Shown here: positions 40,194-51,813 of the stretch, piece by piece | Position numbering within the stretch: position 1 is the stretch's first letter | How the letters are laid out: each line of letters starts with the position of its first letter | Assembly (NCBI GenBank): GCA_011056555.1 | Contig: DSEQ01000040.1 | Span: 97,075-161,074, forward strand | Origin: Candidatus Zixiibacteriota bacterium | Lineage (GTDB): Bacteria; Zixibacteria; MSB-5A5; JAABVY01 | Reading direction: 5' to 3' | DNA length: 64,000 bases | Position numbers and translations under genes: made by a program | The notes under the pieces: generated by a model | The model's database searches: none | The model's input: only the letters and a program-made list of their open reading frames with translations | Told to the model about the DNA's origin: nothing

Positions 40194-42176
40194 TTATTCC
40201 TCTCCGGGATAGATAATTTCTATAGAATTTATTTTATCCCCGACAAGGATTCGATCCACGATTCTCATACCGTAAATAACCTGCCCGAATGCTGTATAGC
40301 GCCCATTTAGATGAGGCTGGGGGGAATGGCAGATAAACCACTGGCTGCCGCCGGTATCCTTGCCCGCATGCGCCATACCCATGGTGCCGCGAGTGTATTC
40401 ATGGCGGTTGAATTCGCTGCGAATCGTATAGCCCGGCCCCCCGAATCCGTCGCCATGCGGGTCGCCGGCCTGAATCACGAAATTGGGAACCACCCTGTGG
40501 AAAATGACACCGTCATAAAAACCCGATTCCGCCAGCTTGATAAAATTCGAGACGGTTTTCGGGGCCATATTATAAAGAAGCCGCACCCGTATCTGTCCCC
40601 GCTCGGTATTGATTTCAGCAACCGGGTTTTCATCAAAGCGCCCATAAAACAGATCATAGGTAGAGGCTGTCACCATAGGCTCAAAAAATCCCAGATATTC
40701 CGATTTATCCATACCGATCATTGCGAAAATATCAATGGCCTCTTGGCGCACATTGCGGTCACGATCATCAAGAGCTTTATTTAGAAGTTCGAGAATATTT
40801 TCATCGGTAATCTGGCTGTCCACTACCCATCCGGATAAATTATATAAAATCGAAAAGCGGAAGCCGGCATCTGCCTCATCCATCTCATCTTCATAAATAT
40901 CGAGTGTCTTTTTCGAGAATTGATGCAACTTCAACTTTGCAATGAGCTCGATTACAGATGATACCACCGCCGGATCGGAATCTTCCAGCGCTGTACCCAG
41001 GTAATCCTCCATCTCCACAAAATCATATTCAGCCAGACTGTAAAGCGCGGCTGTGCGGACACGATGATCGGCATCGCTCTGAAGCTTTTCCAGAAGATTC
41101 GCCCCCTCCGGGGTCTCGATAAACTTCAGCGCCTCAGCGGTTTTCATACGCAGATACCAGTTATAGTTTTCAATTTCATCGGGTATAATCTCCATAAATT
41201 TAGTGCGATTTAATCTGGCCAGTGCAATAAGGGCTTCCCCTCTCAGAAATCTTTCCTCGTTTTTCAAAAATGGTTCAACTTTAGAAGAGAGAGCAGACAT
41301 CTGAAATTTTCCTATCAGGCTCAGGGCCATGGCGGTGACGAGGGGATGTTCCCTCTGGCTCAGGAGATTCATCATCGCCTTTATAATCTTCTTATCGCCA
41401 ACTTCCATGATCGCCCGCAGAATACTGGCCTTTACAGTCCATTCACGTTCCCTCGAAAGCTGGTTGCTGAGCGCCATCAGCGAGGCTGAATCCTTTATCG
41501 CCCGCAGGCCCTCAGCAGCATACATGCGAATCTCCGGAATTGTGTCCTTTATGCGCGCACGCAGAATTTCCGCCGCCGACCGGGCCTCAAGCCTTCTCAG
41601 TGCATAAATCGCCGCCTGCTCAACAGATACCGAGCTGTCGGCCGCCAGCTTCTCAAGCAATTCAACCGCGGTGTCGGCATCCGCACGCCAGAGGCCCTCC
41701 GCCGCCCAGATTCTATGTTCCGGGATCGTGTCCCGGGCTGAACTCATCAATGCTCTTACGGCCGCATCACCGCCCATGCGTCCCAGCGCGATTGCCGCCT
41801 GATGCACAATCTGTGAGTCAGGATCGAATAGGAGAGGGATCAATCTTTCCGCATACATACTGTCGCCGATCAGCCCCATTACAAAAATTGCCTCGATTCT
41901 GACATCTTTCTCGGGGTCATCCAGGAGATCGGCGATATAAGCCGAGGCCCCCTCCGGCTCGATCATTCCCAGAGCATAGCAGGCGCGCAGGCGGATTCCC
42001 GGATCATCGTCGTCCAGATACGCATACAGAAGGGTATCTGCCTGGCGCATGTCTTCCCAGATAGCAATCTGCACATTTTTATCCAACGGCAGTGCTGCTT
42101 TTTCTTCTTCTCCACCGCATCCGGTGATTGCAGCAATACATACGATTAAAAATAAATTTACAAATACTCTGTTCAT
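40194..42176 (-). CDS. Lipoprotein with HEAT repeats and C-terminal cyclophilin-type PPIase
   Basis: Lipobox AAITGCGG; many HEAT units (DPDSQIVHQAAIALGRMG); FYDGVIFHRVVPNFVIQAGDPHGDGFGGPGY; start MNRVF preferred. Confidence 0.9.
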   Translation of the reverse strand: MNRVFVNLFLIVCIAAITGCGGEEEKAALPLDKNVQIAIWEDMRQADTLLYAYLDDDDPGIRLRACYALGMIEPEGASAYIADLLDDPEKDVRIEAIFVMGLIGDSMYAERLIPLLFDPDSQIVHQAAIALGRMGGDAAVRALMSSARDTIPEHRIWAAEGLWRADADTAVELLEKLAADSSVSVEQAAIYALRRLEARSAAEILRARIKDTIPEIRMYAAEGLRAIKDSASLMALSNQLSREREWTVKASILRAIMEVGDKKIIKAMMNLLSQREHPLVTAMALSLIGKFQMSALSSKVEPFLKNEERFLRGEALIALARLNRTKFMEIIPDEIENYNWYLRMKTAEALKFIETPEGANLLEKLQSDADHRVRTAALYSLAEYDFVEMEDYLGTALEDSDPAVVSSVIELIAKLKLHQFSKKTLDIYEDEMDEADAGFRFSILYNLSGWVVDSQITDENILELLNKALDDRDRNVRQEAIDIFAMIGMDKSEYLGFFEPMVTASTYDLFYGRFDENPVAEINTERGQIRVRLLYNMAPKTVSNFIKLAESGFYDGVIFHRVVPNFVIQAGDPHGDGFGGPGYTIRSEFNRHEYTRGTMGMAHAGKDTGGSQWFICHSPQPHLNGRYTAFGQVIYGMRIVDRILVGDKINSIEIIYPGEE

Positions 42177-42340
42177 TGAACTCCCCTTACCTGTTTTCAA
42201 GTAAATTAATCGGGCTCTGGCGGATTTCAAGTAATAAATAATTTTTTAAATGATTTTATGAATTTCGGCTCTTCTTAAAATCGTTCTTGCCCTGAGCGGG
42301 ATTATACTGTTAATTCAGTTCAAATAAGGAGGCCCTTTTT

Positions 42341-43315
42341 ATGTCGATATCTGTATTTTTGCTGGAGCAGTATGATGATGAATTTGTAGATAAGTTGCGA
42401 AAAAAGCTGGATGCGGAAATTGACCTGTACTACGGGGAGGAAATCCCGGATCCGGCCGAGTATGAGATTCTCGTGGCAGGAGTTCCGGAGAGGGAGCATC
42501 TCACTGCCAGCCCCAGGCTCCATACCCTGATCATTCCCTGGGCAGGAATTCCTACCCGCACACGCGAACTGCTCCTGGAAATACCCGACATCAAGGTACA
42601 TAACTTGCATTACAATGATATTCCGGTGGCCGAAACCGCCTTTGCGCTTATGCTTGCGGCAGCTAAATATATCATACCGATCGACAGGCGCTTCCGCCAT
42701 CACGACTGGCGTCCCCGCTACAATCCGTACCCATCCGTATTGTTGAACGGCGGGACAGCTCTTATTCTGGGCTATGGGACGATCGGAAAGCAGATTGCGA
42801 AACTCTGTCATGGCTTCGGAATGAAGGTCAAAGCGGTGAAACGAAATCCGGAAAAGAAATCAGATGATATTGCTGAAATATTTTCGATTGATAAACTCCT
42901 GTATCTACTCCCGGATACCAATGTCCTCTTTGTATCACTGCCGATGACTCCGGATACGAGGGGTATTATCGGCAAAGAGGAGCTTGCGCTTCTACCCGAC
43001 CGGGCGATCGTCGTCAATATCGCCCGCGGACCGATTATCGACGAGGAAGCGCTGTACAATGAACTTTACAGCGAAAGGCTTTTAGCCGGCCTTGATGTCT
43101 GGTATCATTATCCGAAGACTGAGGAAGCCCGGCGGTATCATGAACCCTCGGATTTCGATTTCAACCTTCTCGAAAATGTTGTCATGACTCCGCATCTGGC
43201 TGAGCAATCCGATAAATCCCAGGAAATGAACATAGATTCTCTGGCGGAGATGCTCAACAGAGCCGCACGCGGCGAGGAATTGCCGAACAGGGTTGATCTG
43301 CAAAGAGGGTATTAA
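42341..43315 (+). CDS. D-isomer 2-hydroxyacid dehydrogenase family protein
   Basis: ALILGYGTIGKQIAKLCHGFGMKVKAV; FVSLPMTPDTRGIIGKEELALLPDRAIVVNIARGPIIDEEAL. Confidence 0.93.
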   Translation: MSISVFLLEQYDDEFVDKLRKKLDAEIDLYYGEEIPDPAEYEILVAGVPEREHLTASPRLHTLIIPWAGIPTRTRELLLEIPDIKVHNLHYNDIPVAETAFALMLAAAKYIIPIDRRFRHHDWRPRYNPYPSVLLNGGTALILGYGTIGKQIAKLCHGFGMKVKAVKRNPEKKSDDIAEIFSIDKLLYLLPDTNVLFVSLPMTPDTRGIIGKEELALLPDRAIVVNIARGPIIDEEALYNELYSERLLAGLDVWYHYPKTEEARRYHEPSDFDFNLLENVVMTPHLAEQSDKSQEMNIDSLAEMLNRAARGEELPNRVDLQRGY

Positions 43316-43402
43316 AACTCCTGCCTGGCTGTTTAATCTTGCATGCAAATATTTAATCTCTTATTTTCAGCGAGGATAAGCACACTAACCAGGGGAGTAA
43401 TT

Positions 43403-43957
43403 ATGAGAAAAAGAAGATTGATAATTCTTGCCGCGCTGGCATTTACCGCGATGATTATTATCGCATCCTGCCAGCCGGAAGAAACCGGAACTTCGGAAAC
43501 CGAAGCGGCTGTAACTGAGGAACGGGCGAAGGAAATTTTGGATACGTGGCTCGAGGCTCGCAACAACTACAAGCTTGATCTTCTTGACAGCATCTATTCA
43601 ACTGAATCCGCAATACATGACCCCGGCGCTGAAAGGGATATTTGCGGAGTGGCCGAATTAAAGCAATACTACGACAGAACACACAAAGCCTTTCCGGATG
43701 TGCATTTTGAGTTTGGAGAATATCGCACCGCGGGAGATTGGCTAATTTCGTTCTGGACAATTCAAGGCACGCATACGGGATCATTTGGAGAATTGCCGCC
43801 CACCGGAAAGGAAATTATGGTTTCAGGGGCCGCTATTGATAGAATCGAAGATGGCATGATCGCAGAGGAATGGGTCTTCATGAATCCGCTGGAGCTTTAT
43901 CAGCAACTCGGCTTCAAACTCGTCCCGCCCCAGCCGGAAACAGAAGAGGAAGAATAG
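43403..43957 (+). CDS. SnoaL-like (ester cyclase) lipoprotein
   Basis: Lipobox MIIIASCQPE; ELKQYYDRTHKAFPDVHFEFGE, GNxTGSFGELPPTGKEI-like motif; RBS AGGGGAG. Confidence 0.75.
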   Translation: MRKRRLIILAALAFTAMIIIASCQPEETGTSETEAAVTEERAKEILDTWLEARNNYKLDLLDSIYSTESAIHDPGAERDICGVAELKQYYDRTHKAFPDVHFEFGEYRTAGDWLISFWTIQGTHTGSFGELPPTGKEIMVSGAAIDRIEDGMIAEEWVFMNPLELYQQLGFKLVPPQPETEEEE

Positions 43958-43963
43958 CAGGAA

Positions 43964-44980
43964 ATGAAAACACCTAAGCTGGCGTCAGCGCTTCTGACAA
44001 CAATTCTTGCCGTCTGTTTCGCTGCCTGCAGCGAGGATAGCTCCAGCTCCGAGGAGCAAGTTCTGCACCCGGAATGTACCAAAGCCGATCCGGGACGTAC
44101 CGACATGCATACCCCGCAGTCAATGGTCGCCGACTGGGGCGATCCCGTTCGGCTGGACGAGACGATCAACACAAATTGCCCTGAAGATGCGATCGAGATT
44201 TCCGCCGACGGCAGATACCTGTATTTCATGTTCACTACCGATCTGCTTGAAAAATTGACGCCGGGTGAAATTCTTGCCCGCGAGAATAATACCTATCGTG
44301 CAGAGAGAATTGGAGGGCCGGGCGAATTCGCTCAGCCGGTGTTTTTCGACCTGGGCAAAGGAACTCTGGGCTCGCTGGATGGAGAACTGAGCTTCTCTCC
44401 CGACGGCAGCAAGGTCTATTTCCATTCAAACCGCCCCGAAAACACCGGATATAATCACACTCCATACTATGATGATTTTCTGGATATCTATGTGGCTGAA
44501 ATAACTGACGGCGAGGCCGGACCTGCTGAAAACCTCGGCCCGCCGGTCAATTCCGTATATCCCGACGGAGAGCATGCCCTCTATCCCGATGGCTTAACGC
44601 TTTATTTCACATCATTGAAACCGATCGGCGAGGGCGGAGCTGATATCTGGAGATCACGGCTGGTTGGCGATACATGGACTGAGCCCGAAAATCTCGGGCC
44701 GCCTGTTAATTCCGCTCGCGATGATCTCCAGCCCACCTTCACGGTCGAAGGTGACACGATGTATTTCGCCTCCGACCGTAATATTTTGATCGGCATGGCC
44801 ATCTACCGCTCGGTCAGAGACGGAACAGCATGGGGGGAGCCAGAACTGGTTATTCAAGGTATTGTGGGCGAACCGTCACTTACTGCCGACGGCACTCTGC
44901 TGTATTTCGTACACATCCTCTCTGATTTGGAAGGAAATTATGATGCTGACATCTGGTACTGCGAACGGGTTGAGAAATAG
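43964..44980 (+). CDS. TolB-like/PD40 beta-propeller lipoprotein
   Basis: LAVCFAACSED lipobox; ISADGRYLYFMF, FSPDGSKVYFHSNR, LYPDGLTLYFTS repeats. Confidence 0.8.
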   Translation: MKTPKLASALLTTILAVCFAACSEDSSSSEEQVLHPECTKADPGRTDMHTPQSMVADWGDPVRLDETINTNCPEDAIEISADGRYLYFMFTTDLLEKLTPGEILARENNTYRAERIGGPGEFAQPVFFDLGKGTLGSLDGELSFSPDGSKVYFHSNRPENTGYNHTPYYDDFLDIYVAEITDGEAGPAENLGPPVNSVYPDGEHALYPDGLTLYFTSLKPIGEGGADIWRSRLVGDTWTEPENLGPPVNSARDDLQPTFTVEGDTMYFASDRNILIGMAIYRSVRDGTAWGEPELVIQGIVGEPSLTADGTLLYFVHILSDLEGNYDADIWYCERVEK

Positions 44981-45012
44981 TGCCAATGATTGAACAGGTC
45001 ACCCACTGCGCA

Positions 45013-45224
45013 GGGGAATGTTGAAAAAACCAGCAACATAGAAATAAGAACCATACACGTCATTCCGAGGAAGTCCCGCCGAAGGCGAGGACGACCGTGG
45101 GAATCTCAGCGTTTGCCTCAAGAATAACCGCGGAGATCGCCACGTTCGTCAAGAGCCGGATTCAAAATCGCTTCGCTCCTTGCGATGATAAATTTCGGTG
45201 TTTTCAGGTTTATCAACACTCCCC
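45013..45224. mobile_element. MITE-like repeat copy B
   Basis: 212 bp; TIRs GGGGAATGTTGAAAA / TTTATCAACACTCCCC; shares core and GGATTCAAAATCGCTTCGCTCC with copy C. Confidence 0.8.
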
Positions 45225-45318
45225 GCAGCTGTAGAAACTTAGATTTCGATTTCCCACCCCTTATGAGCCATGAACGGCCCAACGGGGGTGGGCACACATG
45301 ATTTATTTTATCTTAAAT

Positions 45319-45738
45319 TTAGGTGTTTCTCTCCAGGAGCTTTCCCAGTTTCCGGAGATGACATTCCAGCTCGCTGCTCTTGCTGCATTCGACGAAATAA
45401 ACCTTCAAGCCGTGCGCCTGATAAACCTCTTTCTTTTTCCTGAGTCTGTCGCGGTAAAAAGGCATATGATTGTAGCCACAGATTTCAAGAAAAAGATTGT
45501 GGGCCGGCAGATAGAAATCGGGACGAAACTGCCGTCCACCCAGAAGCATTAACGGCTCATACCTGAATTCAATCCCGCTCTTATGCAGAAAATCGGCTGT
45601 TTTCCTCTCTAATTCCGAGCGCACATTAACGCCTGATCTGGTCGCAAGACGCGCCTCAAATTTCTTCTTGCGCGGCAGACGAACCCCTCTCGTTGGGGAG
45701 AATCGTCCATGCTTTTTACGACGGGGATATTTTATCAT
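45319..45738 (-). CDS. DUF559/VSR-like PD-(D/E)XK nuclease-fold protein
   Basis: SELERKTADFLHKSGIEFRYEP...FRPDFYLPAHNLFLEICGYNH. Confidence 0.65.
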   Translation of the reverse strand: MIKYPRRKKHGRFSPTRGVRLPRKKKFEARLATRSGVNVRSELERKTADFLHKSGIEFRYEPLMLLGGRQFRPDFYLPAHNLFLEICGYNHMPFYRDRLRKKKEVYQAHGLKVYFVECSKSSELECHLRKLGKLLERNT

Positions 45739-45894
45739 GATATTCTAAAAATAGAAAAACGGCCTCACAATGCAATCACTTTATCACCCTACCGATAATC
45801 CCGATGCTTCTTCTGGACATCGGCCCAATTTTTGATTAATATATCTTCTTGAGATTCAGCGAATATTCGCTTAACGAAAAAAAGGATATTGGCT

Positions 45895-46305
45895 ATGAAA
45901 CTGCTCATGATATACTGCGAGAAATTTGGCTACCAGCCGAGGATGAAAACTCTCGATGATGCTCCCGATATATCCGAGGGCACGGAATTTAACAACGCCC
46001 TGGTCGGATTCATCCAGCTGGAGGCCAGGGATGAGGAGAATTCCGGCTATGTCGAAACCAAGCTCATAAAAAATCTCAAATGGGCCGCACGCAAAAACGA
46101 AACCAATACAATAGTTCTGCATTCATTTGCGCATCTTTCAGAATCAAAAGCCTCCCCCGAACTCACCAAAACGATTTTCGACAGCGCCGAGAAACGTCTC
46201 GATGACTCGGGCTACGAAGTTAGCCAGACACCATTTGGATATTTTCTCGATCTCGACCTGCGGGCGCCCGGGCATCCGCTGGCACGGCTCTTCAAGGAAT
46301 TCTGA
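45895..46305 (+). CDS. Free-standing archaeal-type threonyl-tRNA synthetase editing domain protein
   Basis: MKLLMIYCEKFGYQP; IVLHSFAHLSESKASPELTKTIFDSAEKRL; QTPFGYFLDLDLRAPGHPLARLFKEF match the archaeal ThrRS N-terminal editing domain. Confidence 0.85.
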   Translation: MKLLMIYCEKFGYQPRMKTLDDAPDISEGTEFNNALVGFIQLEARDEENSGYVETKLIKNLKWAARKNETNTIVLHSFAHLSESKASPELTKTIFDSAEKRLDDSGYEVSQTPFGYFLDLDLRAPGHPLARLFKEF

Positions 46306-46559
46306 GCAGATTCAGGGCGAATCAGAAAAAAGACTGCTAAGCGGACATCTTTAGCCCCAATTACGGAAACTTTTCCCAAAAAGCCTTGTTTTTCTGGAGT
46401 GAATGTATAAATTGCGTATTGGATACGCCTTACATGAGAGCGGAAACACAATATATGCAAATTTGAGATTATTGATATACGTATCAGAATAAGTTGACAA
46501 TATTAACATTGTGAAAAAAGTAGCATTGTTTTTATAGAAATGAGGAGGGTGAATTCCAA

Positions 46560-46889
46560 ATGCTGAATATAACAGATAAGGCTTCCAGCGAACTTATCAA
46601 AGCTATGGAGTCTCCCAAAGCCAGAGGAAAGAATCTGATTCTCTACTACATGGGCGCCGGTTGAAGCGGCCCCCAATTGGGAATGGCTCTGGATGAGTCT
46701 ACAGATGGTTTAACGAAATTGGAATCCAACGGAATCAATGTCTACATCGATCCTCGTTTGAAGGAGCATCTCGGCAAATTCGGCGATATCAATGTTGATT
46801 TTGTGACAAATCCGATGGGTCAAAGCGGATATATGATAAAAATAGGCAGCGAAGATTGCAGCGAAGGCGGATGTTCCGGCTGCGGTTAG
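46560..46889 (+). CDS. HesB/IscA-like selenoprotein (in-frame UGA = Sec at codon 35)
   Basis: ATG at 46560 after GAGGAGGG; continuous frame MLNITDKASSELIKAMESPKARGKNLILYYMGAG(U)SGPQLGMALDEST...CSEGGCSGCG; UGA at 46662-46664 sits where homologues have Cys. Confidence 0.88.
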
Positions 46890-46917
46890 ACTGAGAACAC
46901 ATATCCTGGAAATAAAT

Positions 46918-46953
46918 AAGCCCCTTCGAATATTAGAAGGGGCTTCTTCTTTT
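46918..46953. terminator. Rho-independent (possibly bidirectional) terminator
   Basis: AAGCCCCTTCGAATATTAGAAGGGGCTTCTTCTTTT. Confidence 0.9.
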
Positions 46954-46987
46954 AAGCATTACGGAAATACGAAGTTGATTGTTGAAT

Positions 46988-48040
46988 TTAAGCTATCGTC
47001 ACTTCCTTGGTGAGATAGACATCCTGAATTGAATTCAGAAGCTCAATTCCCTTCTCACGCGGCTTCTGGAACGATTTCCTGCCCGAAATCATCCCCATAC
47101 CGCCGGCGCGCTTATTAATCACAGCCGTCCTGACCGCCTGCGCCAGGTCGTTTTCTCCTGAGGCTCCGCCCGAGTTGATCATCCCGACCCGGCCCATATA
47201 GCAGTTGGCCACCTGGTAGCGGCAGAGGTCGATGGGATTATCGCTTGTGAGCTTATCATAGACAAGGTCATGAGTCTTGCCGAATTTCAGGGCCTTGTAG
47301 CCGCCATTGGTCTGGGCCTGCTTCTGCTTGATGATATCAGCTTCAATTGTGACACCGATGTGGTTGGCCTGCCCGGTGAGGTCCGCGGCTGTATGGTAAT
47401 CTTTGTCGGCCTTAAAATCGGAATTTCTCAGATAGGCCCAGAGCACCGTAAACATACCCAGGTCATGTGCCTGGCTGAAGAGTTCTGAGACCTCCTGGAG
47501 CTGACGCATCGACTCCTGCGCGCCGAAATAGATGGTGGCACCGATGCCCGCCGCACCGAGCTCATAGGCCCGCTCAATGTTCGTAAACGGCACCTGGTCA
47601 TATTTATTCGGGTAGGTTAGAAGCTCATTGTGATTTATCTTGAGAATGAAGGGTATTTTGTGAGCATATTTGCGCGCCACCGAACCAAGGACGCCGAATG
47701 TTGATACGACCGCATTACATCCCCCCTCTATCGCCAGCTTGATAATATTTTCGGGATCGAAATAGTCGATATTGGGCGCAAAGGATGCTCCGCCGGAATG
47801 CTCGATTCCCTGGTCAACAGGCAGAATCGAAAGATATCCCGTACCCGCCAGACGGCCGTGGCCGAAAATCCACGCCAGATTCTTCATCACATTGACAGGC
47901 CGATCGGAATTATACACAACCCTGTCGACAAAATCAGGTCCCGGCAGATGCAAACGATCCCTGGGAATACCCTTGCATTTGTAATCCAGCAAGGACTCAT
48001 CTTCCCCCAGAAGTTTTTTTATGTTCTCAAAGGTTCCCAC
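46988..48040 (-). CDS. Class I fructose-bisphosphate aldolase (DhnA/archaeal type)
   Basis: [74 protein letters not shown]. Confidence 0.93.
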   Translation of the reverse strand: MGTFENIKKLLGEDESLLDYKCKGIPRDRLHLPGPDFVDRVVYNSDRPVNVMKNLAWIFGHGRLAGTGYLSILPVDQGIEHSGGASFAPNIDYFDPENIIKLAIEGGCNAVVSTFGVLGSVARKYAHKIPFILKINHNELLTYPNKYDQVPFTNIERAYELGAAGIGATIYFGAQESMRQLQEVSELFSQAHDLGMFTVLWAYLRNSDFKADKDYHTAADLTGQANHIGVTIEADIIKQKQAQTNGGYKALKFGKTHDLVYDKLTSDNPIDLCRYQVANCYMGRVGMINSGGASGENDLAQAVRTAVINKRAGGMGMISGRKSFQKPREKGIELLNSIQDVYLTKEVTIA

Positions 48041-48249
48041 GACTGACTCCTTTCAGATTTCATTTTCAAAAAATATAATGATGTAATTTATCCAATATCA
48101 CTGTAATGGTCAATTCATATATGCATATACAGGGGCCCGCAACATCCCCTTTGAAGCACAAGTTAGTGATTTCGCCCCGATTTCGCAAGTCATATCTCTA
48201 TCTGATCTTATGCTTGGCAATCCGCACTCATTTGGGTATATTCTTCCCG

Positions 48250-49371
48250 ATGTTTATCGAGAATCTAAAACTGACCCAGTTCCGAAATCTTAAAAAGGCC
48301 GAGATCCAATTCTCATCCAAAAACAATCTGATTGTCGGGCCCAACGGCTCGGGCAAAACCAATATACTAGAGGCGCTCTTTTATATCGGCTCGGGACGCT
48401 CGTTCCGGACTCATCTGGATGAGAACCTGGCCAACACCGATTCTGAATTCTTCCGCATCGAGGCCGGGGGAAAAATCGGCCGGCATGAGGTTCAAATAGA
48501 GATCGGAGTCGAGCCCGGCAAAAGGAAAATTATCAAGGTCAACTCCGCACCTATACGCAAACTCGGCGAACTATTCGAATACTTCCGCCTGGTCGAATTC
48601 TCACCCTACGATCTCGAGATAATAATCGGCTCTCCCTCTGTCAGACGAAGATATATTTCCATCACTATCGCCCAGCTTGACCCTCCGCATGTCTCGGTTC
48701 TGTCGGATTACCACAAAACCCTGGCACAGCGTAATGCGCTCCTGAAATCATTTGAAGAAACTCCCCGGTTGTCAGCATCCCAGGAAGCCTCGCTGGCTGT
48801 GGGGAATGAGAAACTTGCAATTCACGCAGTACAGATTCATCAAAACCGGAAAAAATATACAAAAAAAATTGCAGAACTCTCAGCCGACTTCTATCGCAGA
48901 ATCTCGGGCTCGGAGGAATATCTCAAAATAGAATACAATCCCTCTCCCGGTTTGGATGAATTTACCGCCGATCACTTTTGTGAAAAGCTGGCCTCCCGAA
49001 GACAGCGCGAGATCGCTCTGGGACAGACGATGTACGGTCCGCACAGGGATGACCTGAAGTTTTACATCGACAGTCTTGAGGCCAAAAATGCGGCCTCGCA
49101 GGGACAGATAAAGACTGCCGTATTGAGTCTCAAGCTGGCCCAGTATGAGTATCTTAAACAGAAGCTGGAAAGGCTTCCGATTATCCTTCTGGATGAGATA
49201 TTCTCCGATCTGGATCGAATGCGTCTTGATTTCGTGATGAATCTCTTACCTGAACTGGGACAGTCATTTATGACGACGTCTAAACTGTCTGAAGTCAACG
49301 ACTTAGATATTTTTGAGTCTAAATTCAGTGTTGAACGGGGTGTTCCGAAGTCATTTGAAGAGCAGTCATAA
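48250..49371 (+). CDS. recF: DNA replication and repair protein RecF
   Basis: MFIENLKLTQFRNLKKAEIQF, IVGPNGSGKTNILEALFYIGSGRSFRT; ILLDEIFSDLD; start placed at the conserved N-terminus. Confidence 0.93.
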   Translation: MFIENLKLTQFRNLKKAEIQFSSKNNLIVGPNGSGKTNILEALFYIGSGRSFRTHLDENLANTDSEFFRIEAGGKIGRHEVQIEIGVEPGKRKIIKVNSAPIRKLGELFEYFRLVEFSPYDLEIIIGSPSVRRRYISITIAQLDPPHVSVLSDYHKTLAQRNALLKSFEETPRLSASQEASLAVGNEKLAIHAVQIHQNRKKYTKKIAELSADFYRRISGSEEYLKIEYNPSPGLDEFTADHFCEKLASRRQREIALGQTMYGPHRDDLKFYIDSLEAKNAASQGQIKTAVLSLKLAQYEYLKQKLERLPIILLDEIFSDLDRMRLDFVMNLLPELGQSFMTTSKLSEVNDLDIFESKFSVERGVPKSFEEQS

Positions 49372-49466
49372 GTCGTTGCAAGACAATCTACTATAAGCCC
49401 AAAAATCTTGAAAAATGCCCGTTTTTTGCTTGCCATTTTATTTAAATTTAATTATTATAAGGGGTT

Positions 49467-51754
<2,288 letters not shown>

Positions 51755-51813
51755 AAAGTCTAATCAAATCTAATGTATGAAGGGTAAACAGGAGTAAGCA
51801 GGGGAAATAAATC

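Noticed and set aside
48041-48250. Possible replication origin before recF-dciA-gyrB-gyrA
   Set aside because: No clear DnaA-box cluster, and no dnaA or dnaN next to recF in this window.
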